Below, one piece after another: positions 13,455-23,985 of a stretch of 64,000 bases of DNA; position 1 is the first letter of the stretch, and each line of letters opens with the position of its first letter. The translations under genes and the position numbers were made by a program. The stretch comes from Dillenia suffruticosa (lineage: Eukaryota > Streptophyta > Magnoliopsida > Dilleniales > Dilleniaceae), in contig JAVTVX010000016.1 of assembly GCA_033439265.1 (NCBI GenBank), positions 1,121,001-1,185,000 on the forward strand. Direction: 5' to 3'. Under the pieces are notes generated by a model. It searched no databases. It saw only the letters and a program-made list of their open reading frames with translations, and was not told the DNA's origin.

Positions 13455-16400
13455 AGAGATAGAGAAAGAATGACCTTGTTTTCTCTTAAACCAAAATATT
13501 CAAAAAGAAAACAATAAAGCCCCCTGGCCAAGAAGGAAGAGAGAGCGAGAGAGAGAGAGGATGACAGAGATAAAGAAAGAATGACCAGGCAGGAAAGATG
13601 CAATTCTGTCCATGAGGCGACTTCGATAAAACTTTTTCAACTTAGAAGGGATTCAGTTCATGCAATTTTATATTTTCATTTGGTAATTATCAGCACAAGC
13701 CATAACAAAGAAATGCTTGAGGCTAATGCCAAGAAGCACCATAAAAGGGGGAACAGCAAAGAAATGCCACCAAATTCATCATGTATAACTCATAAACAAA
13801 AGGGAAGAAAAATTACCAGTTCCAGATGTTGCCCCTGCATCCTCAGTTGAGTCATATAAAGCTGATGCAGGTATTTGAAAACCAGAACTTTGCTGATGTG
13901 ACCTTTGTGAACCAGAGAACACTTTTGAGGTGGATGTGCTTCTATTCCCTACATGGAGGAAAATACAATGGTATTCAAGTTGAAAATAAAAACTTGTGAT
14001 AAGGATACCGTGTCACACAGGAACCAACAGCTAAGCCACCCATCTTGTCAATTATTTGTATTTGCACATACCAAGATAAAGACTAAGGTAAGCCCGTCAC
14101 ATTTTCAATGTCACAAAATTGCACACTCATTTTCTTATTTGATTTTAAATAAACTCATATTTAAACAAGTTCCAAATGCTAGCAAATTTTGTATCACCAC
14201 CCAAATCTCCTTTATCTACCATTTTCTCTCAACACAAACTGTGCAGGACAACTTCTAGTATTTATACAAAAGAATACAGCAACATCCTGCGCTATGTGAA
14301 ATGGCGAAGGGTATCCAGAATTCTTTGCGATCACAAAATGCCATTGCATTTGAAGGAAAAATTCTATAAAACCACGATAAGGTCTGTACTATTGTATGAC
14401 ATTGAGTGTTGGACCATTAAACAACAACAAGAACAAAAAATCGTTATAACAGAAATAAAAATGTTTAGGTGAATGTGTGACAAAACTAGAAAAGATAGAA
14501 TTAGAAACAAATAGTTTCGTAACAAGTTGAGAGTTAGTTTAATTATGGATAAAATAAAGAGTATCACTTGAGATGATTTGAGCTTGTGCAATGAAAACCC
14601 AAAGACGCATAGGTTAGGAGAACAAAAATTTAAATATAAGAGATTTAATAAAATATAAAGATAGACTATTGAAAAGCTGGATGCAAGTTATTCGTAAATA
14701 TGTGATAGTTAAGGATTTAGATGAAGAGATGGCCTTGGATAGGAATGAATAGCATAAGAGAGTTCGCATAAATTAAATCAACACTTTTTTTTTTCCATAT
14801 TTATCTCTCAAATAGCAGACCCCATATTAGGGATTAAGGATCAGACTATTAGTAATACAGCAACATCCTCCTCAATATGCAAAAAGATAGCTAGAAGCCC
14901 AATCAGAGAATCATAAGCCAAAATTTATAAGAGCTGGCAAGAGGTTGCACGATCCCCTTCTTGCTTCTCCTGCACCATACTAAGCAAAAATAGTATGAGG
15001 GATGAAATAATTTGTTATTCACATTTCACACCACTTCATTCAACTCCATGCCCATAATTTGCTAAATGCAGGCACCTAGAGAAGATGACAAGGAACCATT
15101 TGCTCTACAACAAGAAAATTTCATAGGGCAACAGTCGGCAAAGAACCAGGTAATTTGCAACTTCATTCTACACTTATAGCCATTCAAGGAAACAAAAATG
15201 TGTTTCCGTGTTAACGTCACATGTGACTCCTCGAGAAAGAGACTTTTATTCTCTTAACTAAACTCCTTGAATCACCAAAGATAGCTACTGAAGTGGCCCC
15301 TGTAAGGTGAAGACTTCCATTTTAATGTCAATAGAATAACATATCCAGAGATGTTGATCAATAAAACTGTTAAAAAGATCACACAAGATGAGGCAAACTG
15401 AATTTAGCCATTAGCAGCATTTAGAAAATATTTTTAAGGCATGTAACATGTATCATAGGCAGAAACAAGCATCACTAAGTTTCAAGTTTTGAGTCCATTG
15501 CAATAACTTCCTTTTGCATTCACAAGGAAAATATATCATCCCGCTAGAAAATAAGATAAAAGATAAAACTATGAGGAACCTAACGTACCCAAAAAAACTA
15601 CTGCATAATAAAAAAAATGAGTTTATGGGTTAAAACAAAAATTGAAAATACTAGAAAATCAGGTACAAACCACTGTGAGATGCCTGGGATTCTCTACACT
15701 GGCCCAGAGCCTTTTCTTCTTCAATAAGTTTATACTCATAGTATTTGTAATCCGCACAGCTCTCATCAAATAGAAACCTAGTATAATAAAAAATAAATAA
15801 AAAATAAAAACAATTAGAAATTTTACATGAGAAACAAATTTTAGTCATCTGAGAGACTAAAAATAAACATCAAAGCCCCAAAGAACAGTGATAATTTGTC
15901 CCATTGCAACCATTTAATTAAAAGGGAAAAAGAAATCCCTCGTGAGAAAACACTCCCTTCCCGACCTCCATACTTCAATCCAAAACAATACCCTTGAATA
16001 TTCACCACAACGCCTCGACCAAAAACTGCTATAATGCAGATTCGCAGAGTAGCTGCTTAAGTCTTCCATATTCAATCTTTAGTTTCTACAAACTACACAA
16101 TTTGAATAATTGTTGGTCTCACTAGAGTCAAAGATATCTGCTCCTTTGGACACTATCTTGCAAAACATCCAAATGAATGACTATCAGTTAAGACTCTGAC
16201 GAGAATTCTTATTTCCATTGAGCACTGTGGACTCCATTTCAGCAATCATCAATGCAATCAAAATCCACCACAAGATGAAAATAGCTCAAAAAATTACTCA
16301 TACAAGCAAATGATGCAGTGGATATTTTTCAGGCAATGCAGCCATCCATCTTCACACAATCACAATTAAAACCGGTAAACAAAAAGGCATTAAATTCTCA

Positions 16401-18261
16401 AGTAGCATATAGCAGTCCACAAGATATAGCATTCAAATTGCATACTTTTTCCTATAGTGTAAACAAGAGCAGTTATATTATTCAAAAACAAAAGTAAAAA
16501 GCATAAAGCAATAGCAAAAAGTCCTATACCCTAAGATTGAAATGGCAAGAAATCCATAAAATTAACCTCTACAGAAGAGAAACAATTTAGAAGAAGACCA
16601 AAAATACAAAAGCACTTAAACTGCATACTTAAAGGGGGTATCCCCAGGATTCCGCTGCCGTGTTACATCTTCAAATTGCCTTCCATTTTTGGCAACAAAG
16701 CTTGCCAACTTATCTGCAACTTTCTTCACTGCAGGATCGCTCGGGGACGGGGGTGCTGCATGTCACTTAAAGAACTGATTAATACCAACAGCAAGAACAA
16801 GGAATGCAAATTACTCTTGTAGCAGGCGTGCCACATATTCCAATTCTTTCATTGAACATCTCTTTCCACCAATGTTGACAGAGACTGCATTAATGAGACA
16901 AGACTTTCAAAAATGTTTTACCCTTTCATCCACCAGTTCAAAAGGAGAGAAGACACATTCCAACTTCTTAGGTAATCGTATACTTGTGAAATGGGAAAAT
17001 TACATCACAGGGTCGTATAAAAATATGCTTATAATGATTCAGAAAAGGGACAGAGAGTTCAATGAAGTTCCAAAAATAGACCAGTCTGAGATGCTGCCTC
17101 TTAGTATACTGACAACATTATATACTTTTCTAAGCTGCCTTGATTTCACTTTCTTGGGCACAAGGGATCCAAAGACCCCTCAATGCTTTTCCACATTAAA
17201 GAAATGAAAAAAAAAATACCAAGGGAAATAGAAATCCCAGAATTTTATCATGCTCTCTAATGGTCTAAAGGTCAAAGGCAAGCACCAAGGCCATACAAAC
17301 TTTTAGAAAACATTACAATGGTTTTACACACTGAATGTGAAGCTAAAAAAATACTGATGAAAATTAAAATATTTAATAAAAACCACAACAGCAGGAATTG
17401 ACAAGAAACTCTATTAGTTTGGCAGTCAGTTCTTCCAAAGAAGTACCAGAATAAATTAAAATCGTGTTAGTGTTAGAGAATATAATAGATACAATAACTA
17501 CAACCTATTAAATAAAAAATAAGTATTTCAAGAAATGTAGCAGTGATATTTCCAAATGACAAGCAGATGCAAAGAAGGAGAGCATCTCTAAAAGGCACTC
17601 GAACCTTAAACCACATGAAACACATTGTATAGACCAGAATGTCAACAGCCCCAGGAGAAAATAATAAGCATGATACTTAGAACAATAACAATGTGAAAGA
17701 AATTGCCAAGTGGATTAAAACAAGCATAAAAACAACCATTTGCTCCTCAGAAACTTATAGACACATATTAATGAGGTAAAAAAATTAAAAAACAGGGGCA
17801 AACATGAAAAAAGAGAGCACTGACAACCTGCAAAACAACCATTATTCAATAAAAAAAGCTATAAGAATATTATATACATAGTCATTACCAACATCTACTT
17901 GTCTTGATGATGGCTTGGTGATATCTGGTTGACCCAATTTCTGACGTTTTGCTGGGCCATCACCTAAATTGTCCCCAGAATCCTTCTCATCATCCTCCTC
18001 ATCTGCACCTAATTTGATAGGGGGTGCTGCTATCTTCGACTTTTGTTTCAGACTAAAAGCAAGCTTTCCACCTGGGGACGATGAAGCAATTTTTGGCCTA
18101 TTATTGGCCCTAGCTTCCAATCCAGTTTTACAGGTAACAGGGCTTGGTGTCAAGTGCTTGGGTTCCTGTACAGGCTTCTCTTTCTCTTGTTGAAGCTGTT
18201 TGAACCTCTCCATAAATGAACCATCATTCACAAACAGGCTTGAAGGAGCTCCTTTCTCCAT
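10188..18261 (-). CDS. SUGP1: SURP and G-patch domain splicing protein (SUGP1-like), eight exons
   Basis: The family acts in pre-mRNA splicing: SURP domains bind spliceosomal partners, and the G-patch recruits and activates a DEAH helicase (DHX15/Prp43 type in the human homologue). Minus-strand exons are 18261-17889, 16755-16629, 15777-15671, 13948-13817, 11351-11217, 11109-10927, 10564-10386 and 10214-10188. All junctions are GT/AG, and the phases join exactly to 1263 nt (420 residues). After a charged N-terminal region with EEDDEKDSGD, a single SURP domain spans about 132-190 (KKVADKLASFVAKNG, then DTPFKFLFDESCADYKYYEY across an intron). A charged linker carries SDPIAMMEFYMKKAAQEE. The G-patch begins near 336 (NVGHKLLSKMGWREGEGLG), followed by GVGAQKPGEV, DDIYEQYKKRMMLGYRYRPN and a terminal NNPRKAYY. 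The start is the first ATG of the conserved frame (MEKGAPSSLFVND). Length is close to the Arabidopsis homologue (about 440 residues, from memory). No break was seen, so the gene is probably functional. Confidence 0.93.
12620..12753. repeat. Diverged direct repeat, copy 1, in SUGP1-like intron 4
   Basis: This copy pairs with 13173-13319 in the same orientation. Shared words in order are TCCACCAAGTCTTTGAGAGC / TCCAACAAGTCTTTGAGAGC, AGAGAAATTC, TTGGATT, GGACTCAA, TGTTTTTGTGAAT / CATCTTTGTGAAT, and GGTTTCTTTCTAGA / GGCTTCTTTCTAGA. I do not recognise the family. The copies lie within the 11352-13816 intron. Confidence 0.6.
13173..13319. repeat. Diverged direct repeat, copy 2, in SUGP1-like intron 4
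   Basis: This is the partner of 12620-12753 and the more CT-rich of the two. About 60 bp downstream lies the GA-rich tandem duplication of 13355-13585. I cannot see whether both copies come from one insertion, such as paired element ends, or from a local duplication. Confidence 0.6.
13355..13585. repeat. 121-bp tandem duplication with embedded (GA)n
   Basis: Two head-to-tail units (from 13355 and from 13476) each run TTGTTTTCTCTTAAACC, AAAATATTCAAAAAGAAAAC, a CCCCCTGGCC core, a GA microsatellite and GATGACAGAGAT-type sequence ending AGAAAGAATGACC. The non-repetitive parts are nearly identical, so the duplication is recent. The GA tract differs in length between units. It lies inside SUGP1-like intron 4. 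Confidence 0.85.
14289..14853 (+). mobile_element. 5'-truncated RTE-clade LINE in SUGP1-like intron 3
   Basis: The element is antisense to the host gene. Its plus-strand frame reads like the C-terminal part of plant RTE reverse transcriptases: VKWRRVSRILCDHKMPLHLK, KFYKTTIRSVLLYDIECWTI and RKDRIRNK. After several in-frame stops comes the usual 3' end (GCAGACCCCATATTAGGGAT). A 16-bp target-site duplication, AATACAGCAACATCCT, flanks it at 14273-14288 and 14854-14869. Only the end of ORF2 is present and it cannot be mobile. Confidence 0.85.
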
Positions 18262-19104
18262 TTCAAAAAGTCAGCAGAGTTCTAAATATCTACAGGAATT
18301 CACTGTTTGACAAACAAGCTTCCAGGCTACTTAGATACTGAGGCACAATCTTTGCAAAGAAAACTTTAACTATCTTAAATCTTCAAACCAAAAGCCAAAG
18401 GATTATATGATAAACAAGTCACAGCCATAAAAACCTAAACTTTGAACAATAATAAGCAAAACAACAGACAACATCATTTTCCACTGATAGCAAAAGATAA
18501 TTCGACCCTGGCAACCATTACAATAAACTTTAGGATGCTGTAGCATTTTTATTTTTGCTGGGAGCAACAGCATTACTTATCATAGTTTCTGACAATTGTC
18601 ATAAAACAAAATCCCAAAAGCAAAATATAAATAATACTAGCCCATTCTGATTTACCCTCACATATTTGTTTCTCCTTATTGCCATTCTCAGGATTTGAGA
18701 AGGATTACTTTCCCAATCATTGAGTATGAGCCACAACCTTCTACTGTTCTTGATTCAAGATTCTCTAGTCCCATATTTAGGAGCCCTTGGAAAGCGCAAT
18801 AATTGAACCCTCATCTCCATAACAATGAGGACACTTTTAACGACATGCCTTCCACCCAAAAATCTAATGCGTCTCATTTTAGATCTCATGATCTGATACC
18901 CAGTATCCAAGAAGAACAAAATCTACAAAGACAATTTCCAAAACTACAGAGAAATGATTGTTTTGGAAAATCCAACCAATTCCAATCAAAGAACACCCAA
19001 ATGTCCCAAAATAGAGAAGAGCAAATTGAAACGCTAAACCCTCTCCGACACCAATTGATAAAATAAAACCCAAAATTGGGCAGCGAGAAAAGAATCAACA
19101 AATT

Positions 19105-19680
19105 GATTACAACATGATCCAAGAGTCCCGAAATAAACAAAAATTACATGGGAAGCCTAAACCACCCCAATACCCCCATTGAACCCATTTCTTCAGAACT
19201 CCAAACCTAACAAGTTCCTCAACCACAATGGACTAATAAAAGCTGGAAAAATTACATAATTCAGAACCGCACAACTTGACCCATGATTCCCAAAATAAAC
19301 ACAATCGAATTGGAACCTAAACCGCCATCAAAACACCGCCATCAAAACAAATTGAAACCCATTTCTGCAAAACTCCAGGCCCCACAAAATCCCCCCCAAA
19401 AAAAATCTTAATCGACTAATAAACCCTAAATAGATTACATAATTTGACCCCCCCCCCAAAAGAATAGACAAAAGAAACAACAAAAAGATAGCAACTTGAC
19501 CTAAGAACCCGAAAATAAACAAAACCACATAGAAACCTAAATCGTCCTCAAAATCAATTGAATAAGCATTTCAGAACCCCAAACCCTGATAAAATCTGTA
19601 AATAATAGAATAAAAACCTAAATCTGTGCTGAGACAAAGGAATCAAACAAAAGATCCAAACTTGACCTAAAAATTTCTCT
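19105..19680 (-). repeat. Tandem repeat array forming the SUGP1-like leader intron start
   Basis: About three diverged units of roughly 165-220 bp start near 19107, 19270 and 19491. A fourth start near 19656 abuts the splice donor. On the plus strand each begins ACTTGACC(T/C)A(A/T)GA then (G/C)AAAATAAACA, continues AACCTAAA(C/T)C(G/A)(C/T)C, AAACCCATTTC or AGCATTTCAG, AACTCCA(A/G)(A/G)CC and TAATAGA-type sequence. Read as transcript, the array runs from just inside the donor (CTATG|GTAAGAG near 19685). Open frames across it have no domain and are repeat products. Confidence 0.65.
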
Positions 19681-19683
19681 TAC

Positions 19684-19865
19684 CATAGAGGATCGTTGAT
19701 TAATCTTCTTCCGATCAAATCAAAACGCAATCGAAAAATAGAATAATTCTGGATTTAACCAAAGATTAGGAGAGAGAAAATAAATTAAAATTACATACCT
19801 GAAGCCGAAGAGCACGAATAATGAAGAGAATGTCAGACTTTGGGCAATGTTTCGCCTTCTTGACG
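19684..19865 (-). promoter_or_regulatory. Probable 5' leader exon(s) of the SUGP1-like gene
   Basis: The region upstream of the coding exon has two donor-like sites on the minus strand, CTTCAG|GTATGT near 19800 and CTATG|GTAAGAG near 19685. A CT-rich stretch with (GA)n at 19868-19903 on the plus strand lies just upstream, typical of plant leaders. An acceptor (CCTGTAG) sits near 18290, about 30 bases before the start codon. Transcript ends are inferred and no RNA evidence was available. Confidence 0.45.

Positions 19866-19867
<2 letters not shown>

Positions 19868-19903
<36 letters not shown>
19868..19903. repeat. (GA)n microsatellite upstream of the SUGP1-like gene
   Basis: A GA run of about 36 bp, reading as CT repeats in the direction of transcription, at the presumed promoter or leader edge. 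Confidence 0.9.
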
Positions 19904-19906
<3 letters not shown>

Positions 19907-20204
19907 GGGAGGATGGTGAGAAACGAGAATAGGTTACAAGCGCGTGTCCTGTTCTTTTAAAGATGGTATGGGAGTTGAATAAATGTATTTTCGACGCTTT
20001 ACAGATTTGCCACCGGATGTTGGTGGGTATGCAATTAAGATCCCCTCTTACTTTTTTAATTGCAATACGACCCCCCGCCCGCTTTCAAATATTGTAACCT
20101 TTATTTATCGATCAATTTATTCATATAATATCATTATTCGATTTAGTAAAAAGGATACTAATATCCTATATTAAAAATTATGATTTAAATTTTAGTAATA
20201 ATAA

Positions 20205-20490
20205 AAATAATATTTGGAGAGTTTCCTCACAATTGAGACCCGACAACAATTCGGTCGAAATTAGTTAGAGCAGAATTCTAGATATTCAGTGATAGACCAA
20301 ATTCAGAGGATAAAAAAAAAATTTATTTATAGAATAACTATTTCTAGTTAATCTGATAACTGAATTCCAATGTTTTTTAAATAAAATCATATTTGAGTTT
20401 TATATATGATAAAAATAGATATTAAAAAAATTTTATCTCCTTTAAATTTAACATAATTATCAAATATCGATAATTTATTCACAAAAATAA
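20205..20490 (+). repeat. Two adjoining SINE-like fragments
   Basis: The first piece (about 20215-20295) carries GAGACCCGACAACAATTCGG and GTCGAAATTAGTTAG, the body of the long SINE-like family in plus orientation. The second (about 20340-20490) carries the B-box-like ATTTGAGTTTTATATATG, AAATAGATATTAAAAAAATT and the tail ATTATCAAATATCGATAA. A short GC-richer patch near 20600-20720 is unexplained. Confidence 0.45.
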
Positions 20491-20744
20491 TTTATATATT
20501 AAATAAATGTTAAGTAATATGGATTAACTATTTTAATAATTTTTAATGTAAATATTTTAATAATTAAAATATTAAAATGTTTAAGGTAAAATTCGACTTG
20601 GATTCCTTATAGTCAAACTAACTTGGGGCCATACCCACGAGATGATCGATGTTGTCCCTGTAGTCAAGTGTGGGTCTCGAGCTGAATCGAGCGAGATGAC
20701 AAGGCAGGAGCTACGAGGCCAGAAAATATTTTAACACTGATGCT

Positions 20745-21122
20745 TCCCTATTTTTAAAATATTGTATAATGTTTTTATACATTAAATTAATTAATATTTA
20801 TATAAAAAATTTTAAATATTTTATATTTATAAATTTTTATATTTAATAAATTATTTATTTATTTATTTATTTATAATTTTTATTTTTATATTACTTGTTA
20901 TATAAGTAATAATTATATATTTGATTATTTTAAATTTTTGTTATAAAAGATATCTATTATATTATTTTTATAAAATAATTAATATTTATATAAAAATTCT
21001 TATATTTTTATTATTTATACATTTATTTATATTTTCGTTTCAAATATTGTAAACTATCATTACAGCGTATCGTTTTATATTCGGTTTTATTTTTTCGTTT
21101 ATGTTTTTATACAATGTAAGAT
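20745..21122 (-). repeat. AT-rich dispersed repeat, copy 2 (inverted relative to copy 1)
   Basis: The reverse complement follows the 6921-7268 repeat through its whole length: ACGAAAAAATAAAAC, ATAAAACGATACGCTG, AAATATTAATTATTTTAT, ATCAAATATATAATTATTAC, TAATTTATTAAATAT and TATTAATTAATTTAATG. The two copies bracket the SUGP1-like gene in opposite orientation. Confidence 0.5.
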
Positions 21123-21280
21123 AGAAATATATGAAAATATTTGGCGCAACCCCAGAAAGTAGCATAATTAAATAATAAAATTAAGCCGGAAACAACCATG
21201 ACTATACTAAACTATGACTTTTGGAAGGCCACATCATTTAGGTTAGTTTGCTAATTACCATAATTTTCTTGATTTTACAG

Positions 21281-21456
21281 ATCTAGAATATTTGGCTGGT
21301 GCTGGCGATGCTGACAGCAATTTTCTGGATATTGACGAAGCAGTCAGAAGGAAAGGCACAAGGCCCAAAACAAAATTACGCTTGCAAGAGAGGAGACAGG
21401 TCCAAGCTACAGGGAATTCATATGAAACTGTGCTACTGGTTCCTAGCAAACAGTAA
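21281..21456 (+). pseudogene. Exon-like open frame of unknown origin
   Basis: After a good acceptor (TTGATTTTACAG) an open frame runs to a TAA and encodes about 58 residues, beginning LEYLAGAGDADSNFLDIDEA and containing the basic stretch RRKGTRPKTKLRLQERRQ. It is less AT-rich than its surroundings and reads like a terminal coding exon. I do not recognise the protein and saw no upstream exon. It could be a captured gene fragment or a 5' piece of the neighbouring decayed methyltransferase gene. Confidence 0.3.
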
Positions 21457-23534
21457 TCAGCAGAGACACACAGTGGTTTCAAAGCTTTTGGATGGAAATA
21501 ACTTTGGCTTTGGGTGAGTCATCCCAGCTTTATGCTAGGAGACCTTAGAGTGAGTCCTTGAAAGACATTAAACAAAAATTTTCTGTATATTCTAGCTTCA
21601 ATATCTATTCCATTTAAATATGCTTTTCCAAACAAAAAAAGAAAAGAAAAGAAAGAAATTCTTCGGCTCCTCTTTGAATGCTATATTATCTTTGCCACTA
21701 ACAACAGTAGTTGGTCGAGCATTGTTTTTTGATTTCGGGGCTCTATGTATAGAGAAAACACATATCAAAAAAATTTTACTCTTTAATAATTAAACTTGCT
21801 TCAAATTGAATTTATTGAGAATTAACATAATTATTGGATATTAGTTATTTATCGTAAAATAAACAAATGACATTGTGAGTCCTTGCGATAGAAGGGCTTT
21901 CATTTGAGTACTTGGCGCTGACTTGCCTCCTTGGGGGGGGGAGAGGGAGGGGGAGAAGTTGATGGCGGGTGAAAGAAGGAATGAATTTGATGTGAATTTG
22001 TGTATTGCAGGTGAAAAAGGGAATGAAAATGGGAGTTCTTGTTTCCCACAGGGAGCAGGAGAGGCGGTGACTGAAGTCTGCAGCAACAAGCTTCTTCAGG
22101 TTGTATTGGTTTCTCCAGGTACTTTTTCCGATTCCGTTTGAATTAAATATTCTTGTCTCGGCTCATAATTCCAATAACTAAAATTTGATTCTTTAGTTAT
22201 GTTTCTTTGATATCGCACAAATATTTTTAGAAATGAACATATATATTTTTACATCGTTCAGCATCAAACATTTCCTTTGGATATGACATATCACAATTTT
22301 TTGTAGTATATGATAGTGTGTATGTGTGGGCGTGTTTTTTTTTTTTAAATAAAATTAATGTTGTTCTATTGGTGTCATGTCATGTCCCATGTCCCTCTTG
22401 TCCTTCTAAGGTTACAATCCAATTTAGATATAGGTTATACCCCCTATTTTATCTCTTATCTTAGAAATGTGTGCTCCATGGCAAGATGTAAGAGGTGGTC
22501 AGTAATGTTGCATGGGCATGTCTTTCTTGTGTATATGTTAAACACATTGTTAGCAAATGACACAGTTTAACAGTTCGTAACTTACCGTAGTGCAAATTTG
22601 TGTTTCACTCTTGTCATTTTGTGTCTGCTGTTGTATCTGTACTTCAAAGGGGGGTCACTATGGGTGCATGCTATGAGGGGGAGATACGTTAGAGACAATG
22701 GATATCCACCGATGAATTTAAGAAGAAAATTAATGTCTAGATATTCTACTCTTTTGTCAAAATGTGGTACCATATTTCCTTCATCATTAATTGAAATAAA
22801 GTCTGAAGGCAAAAGTCAGCGGGATATCCCCATTTTCAGATTCATCCACCCATGCAAATTCTCATTATATTGTTGAAAAGTCAATTATGATAACTTATAT
22901 AATCCCATTTCAGCTAAGTTGTTTTCAACTTCTTCGTTTCTTGTTTGGGTGATATACCACCATTTAATTACAACACTGCCTTTGCAATGTCACAATTCTT
23001 CTGTTTTTCTAAAGCGAACTCCACACTTTATTTTGGCATTGGCTTGAACACGTGCTGCTTCTGCAGTTGGACTGCACTTAGTTGAGGTGGGCCTGCCGCC
23101 CCCGGGGGGTGGGGGCTTCAAGACACGTAGAACTTCTTTATCCTTTCTAGTTATTCATGCTGCTAATTTGTGTTTTTTCTTTCCTTCTCAGCCATTAGGG
23201 TTGCAGGTGGATGATACCAAACTTAAAGCGTGCTGGATTGGATTACTGGTGGTATCTTTGATTCAAGTTGTTTATATAAGTTCACTTCCATAATGTATTT
23301 GCTGTGGCTCATATTTTAATGTTTCTTCACTATATTTTGCCAAATAACTCAAAAGTTTTTAGTGTTTTCTTGTCTTGCTAGTACTTAAGTGTCTTAAATT
23401 GCTTTTGTCACAATGGCACTGCACCTCATGAATTTGTTGAATGTCTAACAACAAAAGTGCAATAGCATATGAAGATTTATATGACCAAACAACCATCACA
23501 GAAGGCCATTATATTACGTTATGGTGTCTTTATT

Positions 23535-23985
23535 TTTTTTGATTGGTAAAAGAAAAGTGATTTATTAGGGGCACCAAGAGGTACCAAACCCATATTAATT
23601 AAAAAGTTATCATGTCTAAGAGATCCACCAAACTCAACCCATTAAAGGTATCCCTGGTATACCAAAAAACAAAGGTTTGTAACCATTTAGCCTTAAAACT
23701 ACCAAAATCCATAGCTAAATCTTCAAATGCCCTCCTATTCCTCTCTTTCCAAACAGCCCAAAAATGCATAAGGGTACCATGGCAGTAAACCTCCTCTTAT
23801 GTTTTGGCATTGGAAAACATGACCAAATCCAGACTTTCGTCATCTATACCATCTGCAACCACCTAAGATTCCTCTGTAACCTCTAGAACAATCTCCCACA
23901 ATGGCCTCACCCCATGCATAGTGTAAAAAAGGATGAGGAACGGACTCGGCCTCACTTTTACATGAGAAACAGAGATTGTTATAGA
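23535..23985 (-). mobile_element. 5'-truncated L1-clade LINE end with zf-RVT-like region
   Basis: The minus strand encodes the C-terminal part of a plant L1 ORF2: CFSCKSEAESVPHPFLHYAW (the cysteine-containing zf-RVT block), LMHFWAVWKERNRRAFEDLA and a terminal DMITF. A poly-A end follows (ATCAAAAAAAA on the minus strand). Nine-base duplications, GTCTTTATT, lie at 23526-23534 and 23986-23994. It contains in-frame stops and lacks reverse transcriptase, so it is dead. It sits in an intron of the decayed methyltransferase gene. Confidence 0.75.

Noticed and set aside
13335-13603. Overlapping open frames on both strands near the tandem duplication
   Set aside because: They are low-complexity products of GA/CT repeats. 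Both strands are open for the same reason.
18803-19140. Open frames of 64-87 codons within the SUGP1-like leader region
   Set aside because: They lie in the leader intron around the start of the tandem repeat array and have no domain.
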